A DNA stretch of 64,000 bases, taken from Afifella sp. IM 167. Lineage in GTDB: Bacteria; Pseudomonadota; Alphaproteobacteria; Rhizobiales; Afifellaceae. Positions within the stretch are counted from its first letter, which is position 1, and each line of letters begins with the position of its first letter. This document shows, one piece after another, positions 1 through 7,940 of the stretch. The DNA lies in contig NZ_NSLC01000007.1 in assembly GCF_020144925.1 (NCBI RefSeq), positions 62,001 to 126,000 of the forward strand, read 5' to 3'. Under the pieces are notes generated by a model that made no database searches, was not told the origin of the DNA, and saw only the letters and a list, made by a program, of their open reading frames with translations. The translations under genes were made by a program, and so were the position numbers.

Positions 1-1243
1 ACATCAGGGCGAAGCCGTAATGCGGGAAGGAATAGGTGGAGAACTGGGCCACCTTGCCCTGCCCGAACACGGTCGGCATGAACGGCTTCAGCGTGAAGGC
101 GCCCATGTCGTTGAGGCTGTGCCCGTACCACCACAGCCAGCCCGAATACTCGATCAGGAAGAAGACGGGCAGGAGCGCGGGGATGGCCGGCAGCAGCCAG
201 TAGAGCGGCTGGTCGGCACGCCTTGCGGCGAAGAGCATGACCAGCATGCCGGCAATCAGCGCCCAGAAGAGGCCGGTGCCGAAGAGCGTCATGTTGCGCA
301 CGAGCGGGCGGATCTCATCGGGGTTGTTGAACCAGCGTCCGAGCGCCTTGCTGTAGTGCCAGGCAAGGGTCTGGGCGCCGCTCGCCTTCCATTCGGAGCG
401 CTCGGCGACCGGCAGGCGGGCCTGATCGGCCTCATAGGCCTCCTTCAGGATGCTGATGCTCGCCGCCGATCCCTTGGCGCCGCTGGCCTCGGCTTCGGCG
501 AGGATCTCCTTCAGCGATTTCGCCTCGGCGGTGCGCTGGCCGGAGCCGGTGCGCAGCCGGCTCAGCGCGTCGGCGAGGCCCTGCTCGCCCGCCCGGCTGA
601 CCCTGTCGCGGACCTGTTCGGAGCTCATGCTCGACTGGCCGCTCTCCTCCAGCGAACGCTGCAGCTGGGCGATGATCGGGCTCAGCTCCTCGCCGGCCTC
701 CTCATGGCCTTCGCCGAGCGAGGTGACGAGCGCGGAGAGATAGCCGGGGCTCTGCCAGGCAAGGCCGCCGGCGGTGTAGTAGGTCATCGCCATCCACACG
801 GCGATCGCGCCGAAGCCGAGCGCCATGACGGCCAGCCGGATCTTGCGGTTGAAGATCATGAAGCCGACGACGAGCACTAACAGGAAGGAGATCAGGAAGG
901 GCGAGAAGGCCCGCTCCACGACACCGCCCGAGGCAATCGGGTACATGCCGACGAAATGGTTGATGGCATCCATCTCGTGGGTGCAGTCGAGGGCTTCCTT
1001 CTCGTAGACCTCGGCCTTGGTGTGCAGGCTGCAGCCATTGAAGGTGCCGTTGAAATGGAAGTGGATGCGCACGCCGTCCGGGAAGGATTCGGCCGGATAG
1101 TTCGGCGCCTTCAGCGCCACCCACCAGACCGGCGAGAAAAAGCTTGCCGCGATCAGGACGAGGGCGACGGCAAGAAGCCCCCGGATGATCCAGTTGCGCG
1201 CCCTGCCCGTGGGCGGGCCTGCGGCTGTCTTGGTATCACTCAT
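1..1243 (-). CDS. NosB-like polytopic membrane protein (3' part missing)
   Basis: The frame is open from ATG 1243 to the window edge, giving at least 414 residues. It has a hydrophobic segment near residues 20-40, a pair near 115-170 and a second hydrophobic cluster after about 300, with a hydrophilic, Glu/Ser-rich soluble stretch between them. I recognise no catalytic motif. It is the last visible gene of a run nosZ, cytochrome c, cytochrome c. Clade II nos clusters carry a polytopic membrane protein, NosB, close to nosZ, so by position and topology this is a NosB candidate. That name is inference from context, not from a sequence signature. The gene continues upstream of base 1 and its C-terminus cannot be described. 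Confidence 0.6.
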   Translation of the reverse strand, partial: MSDTKTAAGPPTGRARNWIIRGLLAVALVLIAASFFSPVWWVALKAPNYPAESFPDGVRIHFHFNGTFNGCSLHTKAEVYEKEALDCTHEMDAINHFVGMYPIASGGVVERAFSPFLISFLLVLVVGFMIFNRKIRLAVMALGFGAIAVWMAMTYYTAGGLAWQSPGYLSALVTSLGEGHEEAGEELSPIIAQLQRSLEESGQSSMSSEQVRDRVSRAGEQGLADALSRLRTGSGQRTAEAKSLKEILAEAEASGAKGSAASISILKEAYEADQARLPVAERSEWKASGAQTLAWHYSKALGRWFNNPDEIRPLVRNMTLFGTGLFWALIAGMLVMLFAARRADQPLYWLLPAIPALLPVFFLIEYSGWLWWYGHSLNDMGAFTLKPFMPTVFGQGKVAQFSTYSFPHYGFALM

Positions 1244-1311
1244 GGAATTGGCTCACATTGCGCGGCCAAAGCGGGGCCGCGCCCCCTTTTCGGGGAGCGC
1301 GGCGGACCGCC

Positions 1312-2022
1312 TCAGTCGAAGTCCGGGTTAAGCCAGTCGGCAGAAGGCGCGAGCATTTCCTGCGGCGGCTTCTGGCGGGCGACGTAGTTGAGGACGTGCT
1401 CCACATCCTCGTTGGAGAAGCCCTGGATCTGCTCGACCATGTCCGGGTTGGCGTTGCGGCGCTTGCCGTCGCGGATCCACTCGAACTGCCGCACAAGATA
1501 CTTGAAGTGCTGGCCCTGGATGCGCGGGTAGTATTTCTCGGCGCTGCCTTCGCCGTTCTCGCCATGGCAGCGCACGCAATTGTCGACGTAGAGCTGCTTG
1601 CCGTGATCGTATTCGGCGCTCCCCTCCTCCCAGGGGCCGAGGCCCGGCTCCGGGTTCATGGGAAGCTGGGCGATGTACTCGGCGACATCGGCGATCGACT
1701 GCGGCCCACCGATCTCGGAGGGCAGCGCGAAGGGATACATCGTCGGGTTGTCACGGTTGAGCGCTCGGATGTCGGCGAGCTGCTTGATCAGCACGGAACG
1801 ATGCTGGCCGGCGAGCTGCGGAAAGGTGCCGTCGTCCTGGCCCCAGCCTTCCGGCAGGTGGCAGGCTGAGCAGACTTCGTAGACGTCGCGGCCGTTCTCG
1901 ACGTTCGGCGCGAGATGCTCGGCCTCGTCCTGCTCGCCTACCTTTTCGTTCCAGGCGCTTGCGGGGAGCGCGGTGAGGCCGAGGCCGACCGCGGCGAGTG
2001 CGAGAATTTTGAAGAGTTTCAT
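1312..2022 (-). CDS. Periplasmic diheme cytochrome c
   Basis: This 236-residue protein has a Sec signal peptide (about residues 1-23, ending ALPASA). It has two heme c sites, CSACH at 51-55 and CVRCH at 149-153, so it is a tandem class I diheme cytochrome like the c4 family. Conserved methionines such as those in the MYPFA and MVEQIQG stretches are candidate distal ligands. The start ATG at 2022 is chosen because AGGAG lies about 7 bases upstream; an open frame continues further but has no signal. It follows the other diheme cytochrome by about 29 bases and precedes the NosB-like gene. Probable role: carrying electrons from the quinol/bc1 side to NosZ, as NosC-type cytochromes do in clade II systems. 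Confidence 0.85.
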   Translation of the reverse strand: MKLFKILALAAVGLGLTALPASAWNEKVGEQDEAEHLAPNVENGRDVYEVCSACHLPEGWGQDDGTFPQLAGQHRSVLIKQLADIRALNRDNPTMYPFALPSEIGGPQSIADVAEYIAQLPMNPEPGLGPWEEGSAEYDHGKQLYVDNCVRCHGENGEGSAEKYYPRIQGQHFKYLVRQFEWIRDGKRRNANPDMVEQIQGFSNEDVEHVLNYVARQKPPQEMLAPSADWLNPDFD

Positions 2023-2051
2023 GGCCCGCTCCTGTTTGGCCGGTGGTTGGG

Positions 2052-2813
2052 TCAGCCCTTGCGGTCGACCTGGGAGAGGTAGTCGGCGATGAGCTCGATA
2101 TCCTCGTCCGAAAGTCGTTTGGCGAAGGGCAGCATGGTGCGTGACTTGCCGTTGGTGCGCGCGCCGTCGCGGATGTCGTGCATCTGGGCGACGAGGTAGG
2201 CGCGCTTCTGGCCGGCGATGAAGGGATAGCCGCGCAGCGGCTTCTTGCCTTCGACGCCGTGGCATGTGCGGCAGCCGGTCTTGTCGTAGAGGCGCTTGCC
2301 GTCGGCGATGCGCTCGGCGGGGACCGGGGGGTCGGCGAGCTTGAGATCGGCCGGAGGAAGGCCCGCGAGCCATTCGGCGACGGCGGCGATCTCTTCCTTG
2401 GAAAGACGGGATTCGCCCTCCGGCGTCACCAGCGAGCCCTGCATGCCGACGGCGCGCGGATTACCCGTGGCGTCGGGGCTGCCGAGGCGCTTGCCGGAGA
2501 TGATGTCGGTGATCTGGTCCTTGATGTAGGTCTCTTCCTGGCCGGCCACGTTCGGATAATCGAGGATGGCGCCGGCGCCGTCCTTGCCGTGACAGGCAAG
2601 GCAGGTCTTGCGCTGGAAGACGCGCTTGCCGGGATGGGAAGCCGGCTTGGCGGGCGGACTTGCGGCATCCGCCTGGGCGAGCTGCCAGCCGCCGGAAGGC
2701 GTGGCCGGGTCCGCCGCCCGGGCCGAGCCGGGTCCGACCGCCACGGCAGCCGCCGAGATGGCGAGCATGGCCGCCGCGAGCAGCAAGGGCCGGTGTTGAG
2801 ATTTGGATCGCAT
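2052..2813 (-). CDS. Periplasmic diheme cytochrome c (nos cluster)
   Basis: This 253-residue protein has an N-terminal signal (about 1-33, ending ARAA) and a Pro/Ala-rich spacer. Two heme attachment sites follow, CLACH at 71-75 and CRTCH at 181-185. The two halves resemble each other (heme site, YPxxAGQ, ISGKR or IRDGA, MLPFAKRLSDE), as expected of a duplicated class I cytochrome c domain. It sits directly after nosZ on the same strand and is clearly paired with the next diheme cytochrome. Likely an electron donor, or relay, to the CuA centre of NosZ. Alternatives are a generic c4-type cytochrome serving another terminal reductase, but the location argues for nitrous oxide reduction. Confidence 0.87.
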   Translation of the reverse strand: MRSKSQHRPLLLAAAMLAISAAAVAVGPGSARAADPATPSGGWQLAQADAASPPAKPASHPGKRVFQRKTCLACHGKDGAGAILDYPNVAGQEETYIKDQITDIISGKRLGSPDATGNPRAVGMQGSLVTPEGESRLSKEEIAAVAEWLAGLPPADLKLADPPVPAERIADGKRLYDKTGCRTCHGVEGKKPLRGYPFIAGQKRAYLVAQMHDIRDGARTNGKSRTMLPFAKRLSDEDIELIADYLSQVDRKG

Positions 2814-2884
2814 GGGAATGGGTTCCTGGCGTCTGGAGGAGAGGCCGGGGACGGGCGAGGCCGCCCCCGGACCATGTCAGAGCG

Positions 2885-5221
2885 CTATTGCTTCTGCTCG
2901 TCGGCAGGCCGCGGCGAGATCGGAGGCTGCTCGCTGATCTCGACCGCCCCGTTCTGCTCCAGATAGGTCTTGGCTCTGAGGCCGATATCGGCCGCCTTGA
3001 CCTGGTACTGGAACCACTGCTGGGCCCACAGGGTGGCGTTCTGCCAGTCTTCCTTGGAGGCGTAGTCCTCGGACTTCTTCTTGGCGTCGGCCGCGAAGTT
3101 GAGCTGGTCCGTGGCGTCTTCCACCAGAGCGACGACCGGCGGGAAGTCCTTGTAGTTCCGGCCGGTGATGTAGGCGACGACGCCGTCGATCACGTCCTGC
3201 GTGTCGTTATTGGCGCCGACCTGCTTGGTGTAGTCCTCCTGGGCATAGGTGGTGCCCTCCTGGAGAGCCGCGTTCTCGGACTTGTAGCCCTTCGGCTGCA
3301 CGAGGAGGTAACCCTGCATCTCCAGATGGAGCGCGGAGCAGAACTCGGTGCAGTAGTAGGGATAGACGCCCGGGCGGTCCGCCTTGAAGGTCGCGGAGAC
3401 CGTCTTGCCCGGCTCAACCGAGAGGTTGACGTTGTAGTAATGCAGGGCAAAGCCGTGCGTCTCGTCCTCGGCGCGTTCCAGGTTGGTGAGATGGAAGGAG
3501 ACCGTCTCGCCCTCCTCGACCTCGACGATTTCCGGGGTGATGTGCGAGCGGATCAGGCTGCCGTACACATGCACGGTGCCGTCCCTGCGCTCGATCTTCT
3601 CCCGGCCCGGCCTGGTGCGGAACTCCGACTTCTCGTTGGCCCGGCTGTTCCAGCCGAGGTCGTAACGGATGTGCGGCTGCAGCTTGTCGGCCGCGATCGC
3701 CACGGCGTAGTGCGGCTCGCCGAGCGGAACCGGCATGTCGTAGAGCAGGTCCATCTTGTCGCCGGCGATGTCGATCAGCTGGTGGTTCTGCGGATGCAGA
3801 GGGCCAACCGGATTGAAGCGGTCGATGGCGAGCTTGTTGAGGGAGACGAGATACTTGCCCTTCGGATGGACGCTGTCGCCTTCCATCGTCATCAGGTGGC
3901 CGACGTTGTAGTGGATCGACACCTTGTCGAGCACCTTGCCCTCGCAATAGTCCCATTTGACGATCTGGGAATCGACGTAGAGCGAGGTGTAGGCGACGCA
4001 GTCGGTGCTATCGAACTGCGTGTGGAGCGGGCCGAGGCCAGCTTCCAGCTGCGTGTGCAGCACCTTCTGCAGCTCGAGGATCGGCACGCCGTAGGGATCG
4101 GTCCCGGCGAAGTCCTTCGCCTCGATCAGCTTCATGATCTTCTCGAAGCTGTAGACCGAGATGTGGGAATCGAGCTTGCCGGCGATGACGATCTTGGTGC
4201 CGTCCGGGGTGACGTCGACGCCATGCGGCGACTTCGGCTCCGGGATCAGGAAGAGGATGCCCTCGTCCACCGCCGTCTTGATGCTGAGGACGTCGTGGCC
4301 GTTGATCTTCTCGGCCTTGCCCTCGGCGACGAGCTCGGCGGCCCGCTTCCAGTTGATGACATGCAGGAAGTCGGTGTCCTTCTGCGAGCAGCCCGCCTCG
4401 AACGGCGGACGACCGCTCTCGATGCCGCCGATATAGCGTTCGGAGCAGAACGAGTTGGTGAAGGACCAGCCGTCGGACGGACCCTTGCCCGCATCGGACA
4501 GGTCCTGGCTGTAGGGGGGCAGCTCGACGGAGAAGGACTTCGACGGATCGAGGCGTCCCGCCTCGCGATCGAACTTCCAGTAGGTGACCGCGCCACGATA
4601 CTTGTCGTTGAATTCGCTGAGCGGCACGAACTCGTTGGTCAGCGGCGCCGGGTACTGCGCAGCCTCGATGACATATTCGGTATTGGGGGTGACGAAGGCG
4701 CCGCCATGCTCCGACTTCATGATCGGGCTGACGACGATCTGCTTGGTCTCGAAGTCGGTCAGGTCGACGACCGCCAGACGCGGATTCGCCTTGTCGTTGA
4801 TGAAGACATACTGGCCGTCATAGTCGCCATCGGTCTCGGAGATCGCTGGATGGTGGGTATCACCGAAGGTGATGTCCTTGCCGTTGACCCTGCCCTGCGC
4901 GAGCACGGCCTTGGATTCGTCGTCGAAGCCGTAGCCCTGCCAGGGCTCGGGCGTGAAGACGGCGACGTATTTGAGGATGCGCATCGAGGGGATGCCGTAG
5001 ACGATCAGCTGGCCGCTCTGGCCGCCTGACGAGAAGGCGATGAACTCGTCGCGTCCGCCGGTGGGGGTGTAGGTCTTGGCAGCCGCGAGAATGTCCTTCT
5101 GGGTCAGCCCGCGTGCTTCCATTACCGATTGGAGGGTGTCCTGCGCGTGCGCGCCGGCAGCCGCCAGACCCAGGGCAGCCGCTACGGTGCAGCCCAGGGC
5201 TCTAATACTTAAGTCGTGCAT
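2885..5221 (-). CDS. nosZ: Sec-type nitrous-oxide reductase (clade II-like)
   Basis: NosZ reduces N2O to N2 in the periplasm using the CuZ and CuA centres. This 778-residue protein has an ordinary Sec signal (residues 1-26, ending AHA) with no twin arginine, which is the hallmark of clade II (atypical) NosZ. A His pair (DTHHP, H123-H124) starts the seven-bladed propeller that binds CuZ. The CuA motif C-x3-C-x3-H-x2-M is complete (C624, C628, H632, M635). About 134 residues follow the CuA domain. This tail has no CxxCH, so it is not the C-terminal heme domain known in some epsilonproteobacterial enzymes. Start ATG 5221 has GGGGCAAG upstream. Two diheme cytochromes and a NosB-like gene follow. 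An FNR-type box lies about 155 bases upstream. Confidence 0.96.
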   Translation of the reverse strand: MHDLSIRALGCTVAAALGLAAAGAHAQDTLQSVMEARGLTQKDILAAAKTYTPTGGRDEFIAFSSGGQSGQLIVYGIPSMRILKYVAVFTPEPWQGYGFDDESKAVLAQGRVNGKDITFGDTHHPAISETDGDYDGQYVFINDKANPRLAVVDLTDFETKQIVVSPIMKSEHGGAFVTPNTEYVIEAAQYPAPLTNEFVPLSEFNDKYRGAVTYWKFDREAGRLDPSKSFSVELPPYSQDLSDAGKGPSDGWSFTNSFCSERYIGGIESGRPPFEAGCSQKDTDFLHVINWKRAAELVAEGKAEKINGHDVLSIKTAVDEGILFLIPEPKSPHGVDVTPDGTKIVIAGKLDSHISVYSFEKIMKLIEAKDFAGTDPYGVPILELQKVLHTQLEAGLGPLHTQFDSTDCVAYTSLYVDSQIVKWDYCEGKVLDKVSIHYNVGHLMTMEGDSVHPKGKYLVSLNKLAIDRFNPVGPLHPQNHQLIDIAGDKMDLLYDMPVPLGEPHYAVAIAADKLQPHIRYDLGWNSRANEKSEFRTRPGREKIERRDGTVHVYGSLIRSHITPEIVEVEEGETVSFHLTNLERAEDETHGFALHYYNVNLSVEPGKTVSATFKADRPGVYPYYCTEFCSALHLEMQGYLLVQPKGYKSENAALQEGTTYAQEDYTKQVGANNDTQDVIDGVVAYITGRNYKDFPPVVALVEDATDQLNFAADAKKKSEDYASKEDWQNATLWAQQWFQYQVKAADIGLRAKTYLEQNGAVEISEQPPISPRPADEQKQ

Positions 5222-5547
5222 GGTCTTGCCCCGCTTTATTGTTTGGGCACTGGATATGGGGCGCTTCGAACACCTTGAGAGAGGTTGAATCTGACGCTCC
5301 AGCTTTCGAAAGCAGGGGTGCTATGTCCCTGTACTTTCAGAAGAATGTCATAGGTACTTTCCCGCGATATCGCCTTGATGCCGGTCAAGTCGGCGCAAGC
5401 CTCCGCCATATCGCTGCCGCATTTCTGCCATGCGTCTGCCGCATGCGGCCGACCGCGCGGGCCTGCGGCAAATCATCCAGGGGCAAGGCCCCGGACGGCC
5501 GTTTCGTCCGACAAGAAGGAAGATGCGCGCGGCGTCGAGGCGGGCGC
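5222..5547. other. Intergenic region upstream of nosZ
   Basis: These 326 bases between the DM9-protein gene and nosZ hold no plausible gene. They contain the FNR-type box and -10 candidate listed separately, which would leave a nosZ leader of about 120 bases. I see no strong rho-independent terminator for the upstream SCO/DM9 pair, so read-through into nosZ is possible. Confidence 0.5.
5347..5388 (-). promoter_or_regulatory. FNR/DNR-type box and -10 for nosZ
   Basis: Bases 5375-5388 read TTGAT-GCCG-GTCAA, a 14-bp dyad of the FNR/FixK/DNR type. Its centre is at 5381.5. In the minus direction the hexamer TATGAC (5352-5347, 4 of 6 matches to TATAAT) lies where the -10 should be if the box is centred at -41.5. 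This is the layout of a class II activated promoter, with a predicted start near 5340. The Crp/Fnr regulator encoded nearby has the matching recognition residues. Box and spacing are seen; function is inferred. Confidence 0.7.
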
Positions 5548-6150
5548 TCAGTCGCCGAAGACGAGAACCTCGAACGCGTCGTTCTGCAGCTCGTCGCCCT
5601 TCCAGCCGATATGGCAGACATCGCCCTCGGGGGTGTCCTCGATCACGCCCGGATGGACGCCGCCCTGGTAGGACGCGCGGCACAGAAAGCGCTTCGGGCC
5701 ATGGCCGCCATCGATGCGGAAGGCGCCTTCGGGAACCTTGCCGGGGGCGGCGGCAACCCATTTTGCGCCGGCCGGGACATCGCCCGCCATCGGGCCGGCG
5801 AGCGATTCGAAGGTGCTGTAGGGACGCTCCATGCCGAAGGTGCCGATGAGGCAGGCATGGCCGTCCGGCCCTTCCCGCTTGCCGCTCTCCGTGTCGCGCA
5901 TATGGACGACGCGGCAGACGTAAAGGGGCGTGCCGTCGGCGAGGTTTCCGCCGATCACCGGATCCTTCGGAAGCCCCGAATTGGTGACGTCGACCCAGCG
6001 CAGGCCGACATCGGTATCGCGCGAGGCCTTCGAGGCGAAGGCCCCCTGCGCCAGGGCGGGCGGCGCGAGGGCGGCGGCAAGAAATGCAACTCCTGCGAGC
6101 ATTCCGCCGCTGCGGCCCAGGCTATCCAGTATGGCTGATACGGCACTCAC
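5548..6150 (-). CDS. Secreted DM9/DUF3421 repeat protein
   Basis: This 200-residue protein has a signal peptide (about 1-35, ending PALAQG) and two DM9-like repeats. The first spans about residues 50-118 (RWVDV, PVIGGNLADGTPLYVCRV, ACLIG, STFESL). The second spans about 130-198 (KWVAA, AFRIDGG, RFLCRASYQGGVHPG, CHIGWKGDE, FEVLVF). DM9/DUF3421 domains are best known from insect and mollusc proteins, some of which bind mannose; bacterial members are scattered and uncharacterised. The gene overlaps the SCO gene by 4 bases (ATGA), so the two are co-translated and presumably act in the same compartment. Its role in the nos region is unknown. Four cysteines (79, 100, 157, 179) might pair or bind metal. 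Confidence 0.8.
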   Translation of the reverse strand: MSAVSAILDSLGRSGGMLAGVAFLAAALAPPALAQGAFASKASRDTDVGLRWVDVTNSGLPKDPVIGGNLADGTPLYVCRVVHMRDTESGKREGPDGHACLIGTFGMERPYSTFESLAGPMAGDVPAGAKWVAAAPGKVPEGAFRIDGGHGPKRFLCRASYQGGVHPGVIEDTPEGDVCHIGWKGDELQNDAFEVLVFGD

Positions 6151-6803
6151 GATCCGCTCCCGCCCATGTAGCTTTCGAGATCGCTGGCCATCTCCTCCGG
6201 CGCAGTGCCGTAGGCCCAGCGCTTCAGATAGCGCCCGTCCGGTCCCATCAGGACGGCGGAGGCGGTGTGGTCGACCTCGTAGTCGCCGTCCTCGTCCGGG
6301 ACCGTCAGGCGAAAGCGCACATGGTAGGATTTCGCCGCCGCGCGCAGCTCCGCGTCGGTGCCGGTCATCGCCACGGTCTGCGGGTGAAAGGCGGTGATGT
6401 AGTCCTTGAGGTGCCGCAGCGTATCGCGCTTCGGATCGACACTAATGAAGAGGATGCGCACATGGGCGGCGCGCTCGGCGCCGATCATGTCGAGGGCCTG
6501 GGTGAACTCCATCAGGCTGGTCGGGCAGACGTCCGGGCAATGGGTGTAGCCGAAATAGACGATCTGGAAGCTGCCGAGGAAATCCTCCTCGGTGACGTGG
6601 CGGCCGTCCTGGTCGGTGAGGCTGAAGGGCCGGATGTCGCCGGAGCCCGCCATATCCTCGCCGGAGACGATTCGGGCGCCTGCGACGGCGCCCTGGGCAA
6701 GGAACGCAAGGCCCGTGAAGGCGACAAGGCAGAGCGCGATGGCGAGCGCTCGCCGGCGCAAACGCCGCTTGCCTGCCATCGCCGGATGTCTCGACATGCC
6801 CAA
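6147..6803 (-). CDS. SCO1/SenC family copper chaperone
   Basis: SCO proteins are periplasmic thioredoxin-fold proteins that bind copper and help assemble CuA centres. This 218-residue protein has a basic N-terminus and one membrane-anchor or signal helix (about 18-40). The Cu ligands are present: CPDVC (C89, C93) and the distal histidine in YEVDHTAS (H179). Length is typical of the family. NosZ has a CuA centre, so delivery of copper to NosZ is a reasonable inference; cytochrome oxidase CuA is the alternative. The start ATG at 6803 has GGAG seven bases upstream. A GGCGCC-AAAA-GGCGCC hairpin (6821-6836) lies in the leader just before the ribosome binding site. Confidence 0.93.
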   Translation of the reverse strand: MGMSRHPAMAGKRRLRRRALAIALCLVAFTGLAFLAQGAVAGARIVSGEDMAGSGDIRPFSLTDQDGRHVTEEDFLGSFQIVYFGYTHCPDVCPTSLMEFTQALDMIGAERAAHVRILFISVDPKRDTLRHLKDYITAFHPQTVAMTGTDAELRAAAKSYHVRFRLTVPDEDGDYEVDHTASAVLMGPDGRYLKRWAYGTAPEEMASDLESYMGGSGS

Positions 6804-6859
6804 CTCCGTATCGCGGCGGAGGCGCCAAAAGGCGCCCCGCCCTTTTGTCTGACGAAGGC

Positions 6860-6901
6860 GTGGTAGCCCCGATCGCGGTGCGGCGAATTGACGGATATCA
6901 A
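6860..6901 (-). promoter_or_regulatory. FNR/DNR-type box and -10 for the SCO/DM9 operon
   Basis: Bases 6888-6901 read TTGAC-GGAT-ATCAA, a 14-bp FNR-type dyad centred at 6894.5. With class II spacing the -10 would fall at 6865-6860, which reads TACCAC on the minus strand (3 of 6 matches). The predicted start is near 6853, about 50 bases before the SCO start codon. The same box type and spacing recur upstream of nosZ, which supports co-regulation under low oxygen or NO. Confidence 0.65.
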
Positions 6902-6965
6902 TCGCTTACAGCGAGTGTTTTCCGCGGGCGCGCCCGCCCTCGGCGAGGCTTCCCGGTCCCCTCGC

Positions 6966-7673
6966 CTATTCGGCCTGTCCGAGGCGCAGAGCGCGGTCGC
7001 CTTCCACATAGGCGCGGAGCAGGTCGACCCGGGCAATGGCGGCGTGATCCTGGCTGATCGTGACGCCGGCCTCGCGCAACCGAGCGAAGGCGCGCGACAG
7101 GCTCTCCGGCTGCATGCCGAGGCGGCCGGCGATCAGCGTCTTCTCATAGGGCAGAGTGACGACGCAGGCCCCCTCCCCGGCGGGACAGAGCTCCAGCAGG
7201 AACTCGGCCACGCGCTGCGGTCCGGTCTGGGCCTTGAGCTGCTCGATCTGGGCGACCAGCGTATGGAGGTGCCGATAGGTCGCCGCCAGCATGGCGCGGC
7301 CGAGCTCGGGATGCTCGTCCACCATCCGCGCGAGGAGGCCCGCGCGCACCGCCAGCAGCCGGCAGTCGGTCACCGCCTCGCCCGAGACGGGATAGGGCTC
7401 ACCCTGGAAGGCCGGGGCCTCGCCGAAGCTGCCGCCACGGGTGAAGACGGCGACCACCGCCTCCGCGCCGCTTCGGGTGACGCGGAAGAGCTTCACCCAG
7501 CCGGCAAGGACGATGTGGATGTGCTCGGCCGGCTCGCCCTCGGTGAAGAGGCTCGCGCCGCGCTCGCAGCTGCGCACGGAAGACCGCTCCAGGATCGCCT
7601 CGGCGACCTCCCGCGGCGCCGCTGAAAGGAGCAGCGAACCGAGGGCGGTCTCAAGATCGGCGGATGTCAGCAT
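6966..7673 (-). CDS. Crp/Fnr family regulator (DNR/NnrR-like)
   Basis: This 235-residue protein has an N-terminal cyclic-nucleotide-binding fold (about 20-130), a dimerisation helix (about 128-150) and a winged helix-turn-helix (about 150-225). The recognition helix reads PESLSRAFARL; E190, S193 and R194 match the E-x2-SR code of FNR, which reads TTGAT/ATCAA half sites. It lacks the N-terminal cysteine cluster of FNR, so it probably does not hold an iron-sulfur cluster. It is more like the DNR/NnrR regulators that respond to NO, but the effector cannot be read from sequence. The start is ATG 7673 (MLTSADL); an upstream open stretch has no regulator homology. The same-strand SCO gene begins 160 bases downstream, after an FNR box. 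Confidence 0.9.
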   Translation of the reverse strand: MLTSADLETALGSLLLSAAPREVAEAILERSSVRSCERGASLFTEGEPAEHIHIVLAGWVKLFRVTRSGAEAVVAVFTRGGSFGEAPAFQGEPYPVSGEAVTDCRLLAVRAGLLARMVDEHPELGRAMLAATYRHLHTLVAQIEQLKAQTGPQRVAEFLLELCPAGEGACVVTLPYEKTLIAGRLGMQPESLSRAFARLREAGVTISQDHAAIARVDLLRAYVEGDRALRLGQAE

Positions 7674-7940
7674 CTTCCATTCCCCGGGCAGCCGCTCGCA
7701 GTGCGTGCGAGGTGAAACATAGCCGAAAGCGGATGCGGCCTGAACCGCAGCGCGTGCCGTCGGCAAGGTCCGTGAACGGCGGGCGGCGCGGGCGCGACAG
7801 CTTACCGCCACGCACAGGTTGCAGGGCCCGAAGATCCCGCATCAAACCCATTGCGCAGACGATGGCTCTCGGCGACCATCGCCGCCGCGGGGGCAAAAAA
7901 GCGCTCCGCAGCATCATACTATTGGTGAGTGGAGGGGATG

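Noticed and set aside
1312-2813. The two cytochromes as subunits of a cbb3 oxidase or NO reductase
   Set aside because: No oxidase or NorB gene is in view. The pair directly follows nosZ.
2660-5029. 789-residue open frame on the plus strand opposite nosZ
   Set aside because: It is antisense to a gene with clear copper-ligand motifs. Its composition (Asp/Arg/Leu/Val-rich, no domain) is typical of GC-rich shadow frames.
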